The notes beneath the pieces were generated by a model that had not been told where the DNA came from, ran no database searches, and worked only from the letters and a program-made list of their open reading frames with translations. Source: Nitrosomonadales bacterium (GTDB lineage Bacteria; Pseudomonadota; Gammaproteobacteria; Burkholderiales; Gallionellaceae). Taken from it: a stretch of DNA of 54,241 nt. Below are positions 1 to 7,179 of this stretch, piece after piece. Made by a program: the position numbers and the translations under genes. The stretch lies in contig JADKHS010000013.1 in assembly GCA_016721605.1 (NCBI GenBank), forward strand, positions 1 through 54,241. Direction: 5' to 3'. Numbering within the stretch: position 1 is the stretch's first letter; each line of letters begins with the position of its first letter.

Positions 1-1025
1 CTCGGGGCGGGCGAGGAAGCTGCTCCAAGCCGGGGGCCGCCCCCCCCCAGGGCCCGGGGCGCCCCGCCCCCCGGGGGGGGGAGGGGTAAAGGGGGGGAGT
101 GTCAAATCCCCCCACCAACCCCGGGGGGACCGGCGTTCCCAGGGCGGGGGGCTTGAAACGGGATGACGGTGATAACGGGTACGGCGGAACGCTGGAGGTA
201 GCGCCCGTCCTCGGGGCGGGCGAGGATTGAAACGCAAAATCCATCCACAAGCCCGGCGAACACTTGGCGCGCCCGTCCCTCAGGGCGGGCGGGATAAGCT
301 TCAGCGCCCGTCCTCGGGGCGGGCGAGGCCCGTCCTCCGGGGATGCGAGGATGATAAACTGTTACCTCGGACCGGCAACCTTGCAGCGCCCGTCCCTCGG
401 GGCGGGCGAGGATTGAAACGGCCGCCAAGTCCGTGCAAATTGCGCGCGAGTAGCGCCCGTCCCTCGGGGCGGGCGAGGATTGAAAACATATCATGCCGAA
501 TCCAATTTAAGCGTACAGATCAAGGTAGCGCCCGTCCCTCGGGGCGGGCGAGGATTGAAACGGACTGCAATCTTGTGCGTCCGCCTGACTCGTAGCGCCC
601 GTCCCTCGGGGCGGGCGAGGATTGAAACATCCTTTGCTCGCGCCAGTAACAGCCCGCTTGGGTAGCGCCCGTCCCTCGGGGCGGGCGAGGATTGAAAACA
701 AGTGTACTGGTAATCCGGCCCAAAGACCAGGGTAGCGCCCGTCCTCGGGGCGGGCGAGACTGAAACGGATGACGTAAACGCCCGTAATCGGGGCTGGCGT
801 AGCGCCCGTCCCTCGGGCGGGCGAGGATTGAAACATCCACGATCGTCCCGATTTCCAGAGTCCGCCCAGTTGCGTAGCGCCCGTCCCTCGGGGCGGGCGA
901 GGATTGAAACTTGGTATTGCTTGCCAATGCTTACAGCCCGGCGGGTAGCGCCCGTCCCTCGGGGCGGGCGAGGATTGAAACCGCTTAAATTTTATGCACA
1001 CCCAAACATCGTCACGTAGCGCCCG
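1..1025 (+). CRISPR. CRISPR array, 37-nt repeat, left end cut by the window edge
   Basis: About 13-14 copies of a 37-nt repeat that begins GTAGCGCCCGTCCCTC, has a GC-rich palindromic middle (CGCCCG pairing with CGGGCG) and ends GAGGATTGAAAC. Exact copies start at 525, 592, 874 and 945. Copies with one substitution or small indels start at 198, 383, 450, 662, 732 and 799. Damaged copies lie at about 1-17, 266-297 and 302-328. Spacers are 30-39 nt and all different. The ATTGAAAC end would form the 5' crRNA handle, so transcription should run left to right, with the leader off the left edge. The right end is a 10-nt stub, GTAGCGCCCG at 1016-1025, where the array meets a cas7 fragment. Many repeats show one-base C/G homopolymer differences, and the first 200 bases look unreliable. 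The subtype is not fixed by the repeat alone. Confidence 0.95.
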
Positions 1026-1475
1026 CACCGTTGACCCTATTGTTGCACTGGTACATCCCATCACCCGCATAGCAGTTGTCACCGAAGCAGAAGCCGAAAA
1101 ACAATCCGGTGACAACCGCACGATGGGTCGCAAGTTCACCATCCCTTACGGCCTGTATGCCGCCCACGGCTTTGTGTCTTCAGTCCTCGCCAAGCAAACC
1201 GGCTTCGATGAAGGCGATCTGGAATTGCTCTGGCAGGCACTGGCACAAATGTTCAAGCGTACCGTCCCGCTGCACCCGGCGAAATGATCATGCGCGGGTT
1301 ATATGTCTTCAAGCATGGAAGCGAATTGGGCAACGCCCTAGCGCACAAGTTATTCGAGTTAATTCAAGCGAAGAAAAACTCTGATGAACCTGCGCGTGAC
1401 TTTGCCGATTACACCGTTTCAGTGAAAGAAGGGGCTACACCTGCGGGAGTCACGTTGCAGCGGAAAGTCGGTTGA
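1019..1475 (+). pseudogene. cas7: type I-C Cas7 (Csd2), 3' fragment with frameshift
   Basis: The translation from about 1019 matches the C-terminal half of Cas7/Csd2, the crRNA-backbone subunit of type I-C Cascade: a DPI segment, then TEAEAEKQ, GDNRTMGRK and PYGLYAAHGF, then the acidic DLELLWQALAQMF helix. The frame closes at 1287. The next frame continues the same protein (RGLYVFKH, ending at the stop 1473-1475), so about one base is missing near 1250-1265. The 5' half of the gene is absent. Its first recognisable codons (Ser-Ala-Arg-Thr) are the bases of the truncated CRISPR repeat, so the array and gene meet at a short shared sequence. No cas4, cas1 or cas2 follows; a toxin-antitoxin pair does. 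Family assignment is by motif recognition only. It cannot make a working Cas7. Confidence 0.85.
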
Positions 1476-1528
1476 TTGAGATTGTCGTTAGGTAGTGCAC
1501 GATCATGGTCTAAGACAATGCCGGAATT

Positions 1529-1837
1529 TCAACGTCTCCCAACCCAATATCCGGGTCGGCGGCTGTGGTGGGCAACGGCAATGACACGGACAGTATCGTC
1601 TCGTAGCCGGTAAATCAGGGAATAGGGGAAGCCATGGAGAGGCAACGACCGCGTGTGGTGCATACCACTTTCACCCAGTGCGGCGAACTGGTTGAGAAGG
1701 TCGATTGCACCATCAAGCTCTTCGGTGAAATCTTCCGCCGCAATAAACGCGCCTTCGCCGATATACCAATCGACCACTGCATCGGCGTCGGCTTGCGCCT
1801 CGGCGCTAAGGCTGACTCGAACCGGTTTTGGCGGCAT
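1529..1837 (-). CDS. RelE/ParE-family toxin of a type II toxin-antitoxin pair
   Basis: A 102-residue basic protein with the usual RelE/ParE layout. An N-terminal strand (VRVSLSAEAQADADAVVDWY) leads into two helices, then a strand-rich C-terminal half with the signatures FPYSLIYRL and VIAVAHHSRRPGYW. Members are either mRNA endonucleases or gyrase inhibitors; sequence alone does not say which. The start codon at 1837 lies inside the 3' end of the upstream antitoxin gene (32-bp overlap) and has no clear ribosome binding site, so translation is probably coupled to the antitoxin. It lies between the cas7 remnant and a lone CRISPR repeat, a typical accessory setting. Confidence 0.85.
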   Translation of the reverse strand: MPPKPVRVSLSAEAQADADAVVDWYIGEGAFIAAEDFTEELDGAIDLLNQFAALGESGMHHTRSLPLHGFPYSLIYRLRDDTVRVIAVAHHSRRPGYWVGRR

Positions 1838-2072
1838 GGATTTTTGCGCGGAGATGCGCCATCACTTCATCGGCGGGAATCCATTTTGTGCGCCCGGCTT
1901 CCATGTCCGCCACGCGCCGCGCAATTTCGTCATCCCATGCTTTGGCGATGGCCTCCGGTGATTCTTCCGGCTCGCCTTCGAGGCTGACGATCAAACGATG
2001 GATCAACTCGCCACGCTCTTTAGGCGACAGTTGTAAAGCCTGGTTTTCCAATTCTTCCAAAATTGCTGCCAT
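1806..2072 (-). CDS. addiction-module antitoxin (Unstab_antitox/RelB-like)
   Basis: About 88 residues starting MAAILEELENQALQLSPKER. This is the helical N-terminus typical of the short 'addiction module protein' antitoxins that pair with RelE/ParE toxins. I chose the start at 2072 because GGAGGA sits just upstream with good spacing; an in-frame upstream ATG near 2105 lacks such a site. The middle is acidic (EGEPEESPEAIAKAWDDEIARR) and the C-terminus, which should wrap the toxin, overlaps the toxin start by 32 bp. It is first in the two-gene operon and probably represses it, as in related systems. Confidence 0.82.
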   Translation of the reverse strand: MAAILEELENQALQLSPKERGELIHRLIVSLEGEPEESPEAIAKAWDDEIARRVADMEAGRTKWIPADEVMAHLRAKIHAAKTGSSQP

Positions 2073-2160
2073 GCTGTCCTCCGTAAATGCAAAAGTTGTA
2101 TGCACATAATAGCACCACTGCCATGAACGAATCAGCCGATCCCATCATGCTTTCTGCCGC

Positions 2161-2188
2161 GTGTTCCCCACATCCGTGGGGATGACCG
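2161..2188 (+). repeat. solitary type I-E-like CRISPR repeat
   Basis: A 28-nt sequence starting GTGTTCCCCAC, then ATCC, then GTGGGGATGACCG. It closely resembles the 29-nt type I-E repeat family (GTGTTCCCC, hairpin, GGGGATGAACCG) with one A missing near the end. The CCCCAC/GTGGGG arms form the expected hairpin. There is no second copy within 100 nt on either side, so this is a single stranded repeat, unrelated in sequence to the array at 1-1025. Confidence 0.75.
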
Positions 2189-2300
2189 ATGGTGACGGCC
2201 AGTATAAGCAGCAACAAACCTATCGTTGTGTCCGAAATTGCTTGACCACTACACACATCCGGTGCCACTCTTAAAAAAACATAACCAGAAGGAGTTTTGT

Positions 2301-2498
2301 ATGGCTAATTTACCTAATTCAAAACGCAACCCATTGACGGCTGATACCGAGCCTACAGACGAAGAATTGTCTGAGGTGATGAGCGAGGCGCGTGATTTTG
2401 CAATGGCGCGCAAGCGGGAGTCTGATGACTGGATGCGCCGTAAGTTAGCTGAAGCGGTGAGCGAAGCGCGCGCTAGAGATGCCGCGCCTGCATCATGA
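2301..2498 (+). CDS. small putative antitoxin upstream of zeta-type toxin
   Basis: A 65-residue hydrophilic protein, largely charged helix with the repeated motif SEARD/SEARARD. The start at 2301 is supported by an AGAAGGAG ribosome binding site. Its stop codon overlaps the next gene's likely start as ATGA (2495-2498), the classic coupled antitoxin-toxin layout. I do not recognise a named antitoxin family. The role is inferred from size, position and the zeta-type partner. Confidence 0.7.
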   Translation: MANLPNSKRNPLTADTEPTDEELSEVMSEARDFAMARKRESDDWMRRKLAEAVSEARARDAAPAS

Positions 2499-3243
2499 TA
2501 TTGGCCGAGCAACCGCGTTTGTTGCTAGTAGCGGGCCGAATGGTGCGGGTAAAACAACCGTGACCGAGCGCGGGCTGGCGCATGAGTGGTTTGCCGGATG
2601 TGAGTATGTAAACCCGGATTTTATCGCACGTGACGAGTTTGGCGATTGGAATTCCGCAACTGCTGTCCTTCAGGCGGCCAATGTTGCGCAGGAACGGCGT
2701 GAACGTTGTTTGGCGGAAGGACGCAATCTTGCCTTCGAGAGCGTTTTTTCTGCGCCAGACAAGGTGGATTTTGTGCGTCGCGCACAAGCAGCCGGTTTCT
2801 TTACCCGCGTGTTTTTTGTAGCTACCGCCGACCCGTCCATCAATGCTGCGCGTGTTGCCCGCCGGGTGATGCAGGGTGGTCACGATGTGCCGATCCAAAA
2901 AATCATCACCCGGCATTTTCGCTCGATTGCCAATTGTTCTCTGGTAGCACGTGAGGTAGATCGCCTGTATTTGTATGACAACTCTGTGGATGGCGAGCAA
3001 GCCAAGTTGGTGCTACGCGCCGCACTCGCACTGGATTTGATGGAAGAATTTCGTGCCATCTTCGCCGACCGCTTGGCGCTCACCCTGATTAACCGTGGAC
3101 AGATTGGCCCCAATGATTTTGCCGAACGTGAAGGGGGTGCGGTGCTACTCGAAGGCAACGCGCGCCGCACTGTGGTAGTCGCCTATCAGGAGCGTAAACA
3201 AGAGGAAGTGATGCACCTTTCATGTAGCGCCGCATCATTTTGA
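2495..3243 (+). CDS. zeta-toxin-family P-loop kinase, frameshifted near its start
   Basis: The main frame encodes a Walker A loop GPNGAGKTT, then NPDFIARDEFGDWN and an NLAFESVFSAPDKVDFVRRA segment, as in zeta toxins. That family phosphorylates UDP-N-acetylglucosamine or related substrates. The natural start appears to be ATG at 2495, overlapping the antitoxin stop. That frame reads MILAEQPRLLLVAG and should run straight into PNGAGKTT, but near 2537 the DNA has GGGCCG where GGGCCCG would keep frame. One C seems to be missing right at the P-loop. An alternative ATG at 2479 reads through in frame but gives a less typical N-terminus. The last codons overlap a hairpin (3230-3248) and partial CRISPR-repeat sequence. 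If the missing base is real, toxin output is lost or altered. Confidence 0.75.
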
Positions 3244-3250
3244 TGCGGTG

Positions 3251-3291
3251 GTAGCGCCCGTCCCTTGGGGCTCGCGAAGCTGGGCTCAAAC
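3251..3291 (+). repeat. stray degenerate copy of the main CRISPR repeat
   Basis: Begins GTAGCGCCCGTCCC exactly like the array repeat at 1-1025, then diverges and ends GGGCTCAAAC in place of GGATTGAAAC. A further 8-nt match, GTAGCGCC, lies at 3224-3231, separated from it by a perfect 8-bp hairpin (3230-3248). It lies 2.2 kb from the array with unrelated genes between, so it is an isolated relic rather than part of a working array. Confidence 0.7.
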
Positions 3292-3612
3292 CGGTCTGAA
3301 AGAAGAAGTTTGTGAATACCACCGACAGCAAGCATGATTTACCTGTAGCGAATAACCTGCTGAAAAGTAAATAAATAAAACCAGCTATGCCGAGAAGCAG
3401 ATACCCTGAAGTCGGCATCACCCCATGCTCGCAATGTTTCGTCGAGCCGGATTATGAGATCAGATTGATCTTTTGTACTCGGCAGTGGCGCTGTAGCCGA
3501 CAGATGAGTAAAAACTCACGCCTTGAGTGCCACCTGTAATTGTTGTGAAGGAAGATTAAAGAATCAAATGGAGCGGCTCAAATCCACCCCTTAAATTTTG
3601 TTTATCCGCGTT
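3292..3612. other. intergenic, no gene recognised
   Basis: AT-rich spacer between the stray repeat and the end of the cyclic-nucleotide-binding gene. A minus-strand open frame crossing 3089-3421 starts with a hydrophobic stretch (YLLLGIAGFIYLLF) but then runs antisense through the zeta toxin and repeat. I treat it as chance. Confidence 0.5.
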
Positions 3613-4098
3613 TCAATAGCGTCCCTGTGTTTTGTTGATGTAATTGGAAAGCTGCTGGGTTTCCTGGTTCATTCGCATTAAGTTGGAGTGGGTAACTCTG
3701 AACAGTGCGCGCATCACTTTATAGGCTAGGCGAGGGTGGGCGTCCACCACTGTGTCAAAGTCCTCCGGTGTGAGCGTGTAGACCGTAGCATCGCCTACCG
3801 CACGCAGAGTCGCTTTGCGCGGCGTCTGGTCAACAAATGCGCGGGTACCGGCGCACTCGCCGGCAGTCATTGTGTAGATCGAATTCTGTTTGCCACTAAT
3901 ATCAGCGCTGAAAACGGCAAGCTTGCCAGAGGCGAGAATGAAAAGTGACTGGACGGCTTCGCCCTCGCTGACGAGCAATTCGCCATCCTTTAACTGGCGT
4001 ACACCCATTTTCCCCGCCAGAACTTTGGCTTCGTCTTCTGTGATTTCCGAACATACCGCTGATTTGCCGATTAGCTTGTAGTCTGCCTTATTGCTCAT
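3613..4098 (-). CDS. cyclic-nucleotide-binding (CRP-like) domain protein
   Basis: A 161-residue protein made almost wholly of one cNMP-binding beta-roll. The LLVSEGEAVQSLFILASGKLAVF segment and the phosphate-binding-cassette region GECAGTRAFVDQTPRKATLRA (about residues 87-107) keep the Glu and the Arg that normally contact the nucleotide. There is no helix-turn-helix, so it is not a CRP-type transcription factor. It may act as a stand-alone sensor or regulatory subunit. The C-terminal 40 residues look helical (FRVTHSNLMRMNQETQQLSN). A good ribosome binding site (AAGGAGC) precedes the ATG at 4098. The partner is unknown. Confidence 0.8.
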   Translation of the reverse strand: MSNKADYKLIGKSAVCSEITEDEAKVLAGKMGVRQLKDGELLVSEGEAVQSLFILASGKLAVFSADISGKQNSIYTMTAGECAGTRAFVDQTPRKATLRAVGDATVYTLTPEDFDTVVDAHPRLAYKVMRALFRVTHSNLMRMNQETQQLSNYINKTQGRY

Positions 4099-4216
4099 TT
4101 CAAGGTGCTCCTTTTCTTCTATGCCGTCGAGTCAGTAATGTTGCACATTTTATTATAGCTTAAGGGCATTCTCAGGGCATGGTTACAAAAAAATGTCACT
4201 TTAGCATGCTCGACAT

Positions 4217-4840
4217 TCAAGGCCGAGCCAACACCAGGCTGCTTGCCATTATTGATCCGGCCAGCTTTATCCGTGAATCACGATCCGAAAGTTTAACGTG
4301 AACCCGGAAGTACATTTTAATGCGTTCAGGCGATTGTTCCAGCGCCTGCATGTGTTCGGTTGCGGCGGCCTTCAGCTTGGCCTTCGTGCGCGCCGGAACC
4401 TTGGTCGAGATGGCATACTTCAAGTCGGCATTCAGCCATTCTTCCAGATTCAGCTTGGCCGTAGCTGGGCAAAGATCAGTTCATTTTTTCCTAGTGTTCT
4501 TCCGCCCATTTCACCGGTTTGTGATGCACTCGCAGGTTATCGAAGATCAGAAACACTTTCCTCCGCACTTTGATCAGAGTTTTCAGAAACTCAATTAAGC
4601 TTTCCGGAGTTGAACGCCTCATCTTTGACCATCCAGCGTCCTTGGTTGGTGATGGTGGCAATCATCGATAGCTTCGGCGGTCCGCCGACCGCAAAGGTCA
4701 CTGGCGTTCCGCCAATTGGCGCGTAACTTCGACCCGCACATCAGTGTTCACGACCGCCGATCTGTCGCCCCAGTGAATCCGTCACCCTCACCTTGCCTTG
4801 GGCCGCGGGTCCATCGAAGTGCATGCTGCCGACACACATC
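4217..4840 (-). pseudogene. IS630-family transposase remnant
   Basis: Reading the minus strand across several frames gives consecutive blocks of an IS630/Tc1-type DDE transposase. A WGDRSAV block comes first, then GRSYAPIGGTPVTF, then GPPKLSMIATITNQGRWM, then KVFLIFDNLRVHH (the second catalytic Asp), then LNLEEWLNADLKYA and PARTKAKL (the catalytic Glu region), and a C-terminal tail ending near 4217. At least four frame changes and an in-frame stop separate the blocks, and the N-terminal DNA-binding part is missing. This is old decay, unlike the single-base breaks elsewhere in the window. I could not identify terminal inverted repeats. Confidence 0.8.
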
Positions 4841-4932
4841 ACTTCTCGGCAATCTTGGCAATGGATTGTTAAGCAGCCACATCACACCCTTGCAGACCTG
4901 CCTTAAAGCCTTACTTGGCAGCGCTGATGATG

Positions 4933-4965
4933 GTAGCGCCTCCCGGGGCGGACGAGGAATGAAAC
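4933..4965 (+). repeat. second stray copy of the CRISPR repeat
   Basis: 33 nt beginning GTAGCGCC and continuing TCCCGGGGCGGACGAGGA to end ATGAAAC. It matches the array repeat except for a small central deletion, one substitution and one missing T, so it is better preserved than the copy at 3251. It lies immediately beyond the recognisable IS630 remnant. No further repeat follows. Confidence 0.75.
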
Positions 4966-5098
4966 TTCAACTCCAAATCTAACTTCACTAGCATAACAAC
5001 GGTCGCCATGTCACAGAGAACATTCTGCTAAAAAACACCGGCGTATGGTCGATGCCGAAAATGTGTTCTGCTATGACCTAAATCTAAAACAAAAATAA

Positions 5099-6024
5099 CT
5101 ACTCCTGATCAATGATTGATGTAGGTGCACCTGGGATTGCATTTCCCGCAATTTTATTGTTGCCAAATGAAATTATTTGGCCTCCACTTGCAATCAGGCC
5201 CTGAGCATTATGGAAAATATTTGTATTCGAGATGTATATTTTAGCAGCCGCTCCTTCTGAATTTATGCCCGCAAATGCGCTATTACTGGCAGATGAGTTT
5301 TCAATAGACATTTCGGTTGGAGCACTAGCAGAAAATGCAATAAAACCATTACCAGGATTAGAGTTTGCTGCAACGCTATTCCGAACAGTTGCCTTAGTCC
5401 TGTCCTCGATACGCAGACCAAATTTATTACTATCCATCGTCACATTACTAAGAGAAACTGTCGTAAAAATGCCAGCTGCTGGCTTTACGAAAATTGCACC
5501 CCCATTTGTCACATTCGCTGCATTTCGAATGACTGTATCTCTTACAAAGAGCATGCTATTCGGGGTGGAATTTTGCGCATCAATCCCTTTTGGACTACAT
5601 TTTCAATAACACAATTTTCGACATGCAGCTCTTTCCCCGCAATGAAACGAATCCCGTTCAATCCCGTACGTACGCCATTGATGTGGACGCCTCGAATTGC
5701 CACCACATCTGATGCTCCGGCGTTGACAATGATGCCATTGGTAAGGGACGACAATATGCTTGCCGGCAGTCCGCCTCCATCAATTGTGATGGCTTTAGTA
5801 ATAGTTACCGCACCGAAACCACCTGGATCGAGAACACTAATTTCACCTCCCGCAGCAGTCTTTGAAATTGAGCCAGCAAACGTTTTGCAGGGTGCAGTCC
5901 GACTGCATGGATTCGCATCGTCCCCTACACCTGATACCCAGGTTCGCGTAGCCTGAGCTGACGCCAGTTGGGAGATAGCGAGCATGATGATAAGGAACAA
6001 ATATTTAACTAACGGCTTCAACAT
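5099..6024 (-). CDS. secreted right-handed beta-helix protein, one frameshift
   Basis: The N-terminus has a signal peptide (hydrophobic LIIMLAISQLASAQA). TRTWVSGVGDDANPCSRTAPCKTFAGSISKTA follows, then coils with recurrent short strands (ISVLDPGGFGAVTITKAITIDGGG, HVENCVIENV, VTMDSNKFGLRIED, IENSSASNSAFAGI), typical of parallel beta-helix repeats. The frame breaks near 5605, where CAAAAGGG in place of CAAAAAGGG would explain the shift; the second frame continues with DAQNSTPNSMLFV to the stop at 5099. Joined length is about 305 residues. Such proteins are exported and may bind or cleave polysaccharides, but no catalytic residues are identifiable. No operon partner is apparent. Confidence 0.75.
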
Positions 6025-6537
6025 ATAAATTTCCTTTATTTAAAAATAATAAATTAAACATTTTGAAAGTTCAACAATACTGACAGGTGTCTCAATCAGG
6101 TACGCGATATTCATTACCGTCCATTGCTAGATGAGTAATCAAACTTAGAACCATAAAACATGGCTTGCTGAGATCAGTTGTCAATGATGGACACCCACGG
6201 ACTTATGCCGTCAACCTATTTCATAAAATTGGCGCCCAAATACGACAGAAGTCAGATATTCCAGGCATGACATCGATAGCACCATGCCGAACTAATCGAG
6301 TAATTTTCTGTACCAGGGCGCAATATGGGCCATCCCGGCAAGTCTTTCTGGAGTTGCTTGACCATAGGTCTTCCTCCTTATCACGTACTTCACCGTACTT
6401 CCCTGGCTTTGCTATAAATTGCGCTTGGTGCTTTTTGTTTCATCCCACACATCCGTTTTCAAGTTTAACAAAACGTGGTGAGCCATTTTTCCCAGCCTAC
6501 CCCAATATGAGTATTTAGAAATAATAATGGCTTAAAC
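6025..6537. other. intergenic, no gene recognised
   Basis: About 510 bases between the 5' end of the beta-helix gene and the end of sixA. A plus-strand open frame (6165-6518) has no start signal, domain or protein-like composition. The 60-80 bases upstream of 6024 are AT-rich and probably hold the beta-helix promoter, but I cannot point to clear boxes. Confidence 0.5.
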
Positions 6538-6990
6538 CTAAAGGAATTCTGGTGATATGACTGTGCGTAGTACAGCTTGTGTTCCGTCATCGTGCGAACG
6601 GCTACTAAACCACCACACGCAGCCCTTCTTGATGCTCCAGTCAGCTTCGGTGCCTGTCAACAATGCAGCAGCTATGCATCCCAAGGTTGGTTGATGGCCA
6701 ACCACAACCACCGCTCCCTTGGCATTCGGCCAGCCTGCTGCAGCCATTACCGACATGACAGATGCTCCTGTGCCGATTTCTCTTGTGGTCTCGAACTCCC
6801 GGCCCAGGGCGCTTGCTGTCTGTTGTGCCCGTTTTGCCGGGCTCACCAAGATGCGCGCACCCTCGGGAAGATGGGATTTGAGCCATCGACCCACCTGTTG
6901 AGCTTGTTTTTCACCTTTTACGGTAAGTTTGCGTGCGTCGTCTGGCACACCGTCCTCGGCATCTGCATGCCGCCATAAAATAAAATCCAA
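6538..6990 (-). CDS. sixA: phosphohistidine phosphatase SixA
   Basis: Histidine-phosphatase (phosphoglycerate-mutase-like) fold of about 150 residues. It begins LDFILWRHADAED, carrying the catalytic RH motif, and has ILVSPAKRAQQTA and VVVVGHQPTLG with the second catalytic His. SixA removes phosphate from phosphohistidine proteins such as NPr/HPr or ArcB-type HPt domains. I favour the TTG at 6990 because GGAGG lies 8 nt upstream and SixA proteins normally begin at this point; an ATG at 7020 without a ribosome binding site gives ten extra residues. It is the last of a minus-strand run of phosphate-related genes (CYTH-CHAD, olsB, olsA, phoU). Confidence 0.88.
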   Translation of the reverse strand: MDFILWRHADAEDGVPDDARKLTVKGEKQAQQVGRWLKSHLPEGARILVSPAKRAQQTASALGREFETTREIGTGASVMSVMAAAGWPNAKGAVVVVGHQPTLGCIAAALLTGTEADWSIKKGCVWWFSSRSHDDGTQAVLRTVISPEFL

Positions 6991-7179
6991 AGCCCAACCC
7001 TCCGATAATGAAACAGCCATTTTATATCCCGATGATTACAGCCTCAAATTCGGCACTCACCGCTGCATCTCGACGCATCCGCCGCTACAGCCCAATATTC
7101 CAAACTTAATGCTATTCTTCTTTTGATATTCACTCCACGCGATGCGAAGAAACGGCAGCATTTTTCACCAGCAACCGCA

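Noticed and set aside
102..1142. Several open frames on both strands across 102-1142
   Set aside because: They are translations of the repeated CRISPR unit (recurring RPSGRARIET or SILARPEGRAL) and not genes.
2020..2268. Minus-strand frame upstream of the antitoxin
   Set aside because: It overlaps the antitoxin start and the I-E-like repeat, with no family resemblance or ribosome binding site.
3230..3248. Perfect 8-bp hairpin as a terminator for the zeta toxin
   Set aside because: No T tract follows, and the hairpin overlaps the last codons; kept only as part of the repeat-derived sequence.
3089..3421. Minus-strand frame with a hydrophobic start
   Set aside because: Mostly antisense to the zeta toxin and the stray repeat; the hydrophobic stretch is too short to support a gene.
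6165..6518. 117-residue plus-strand frame
   Set aside because: No start signal, composition not protein-like, no recognisable domain.
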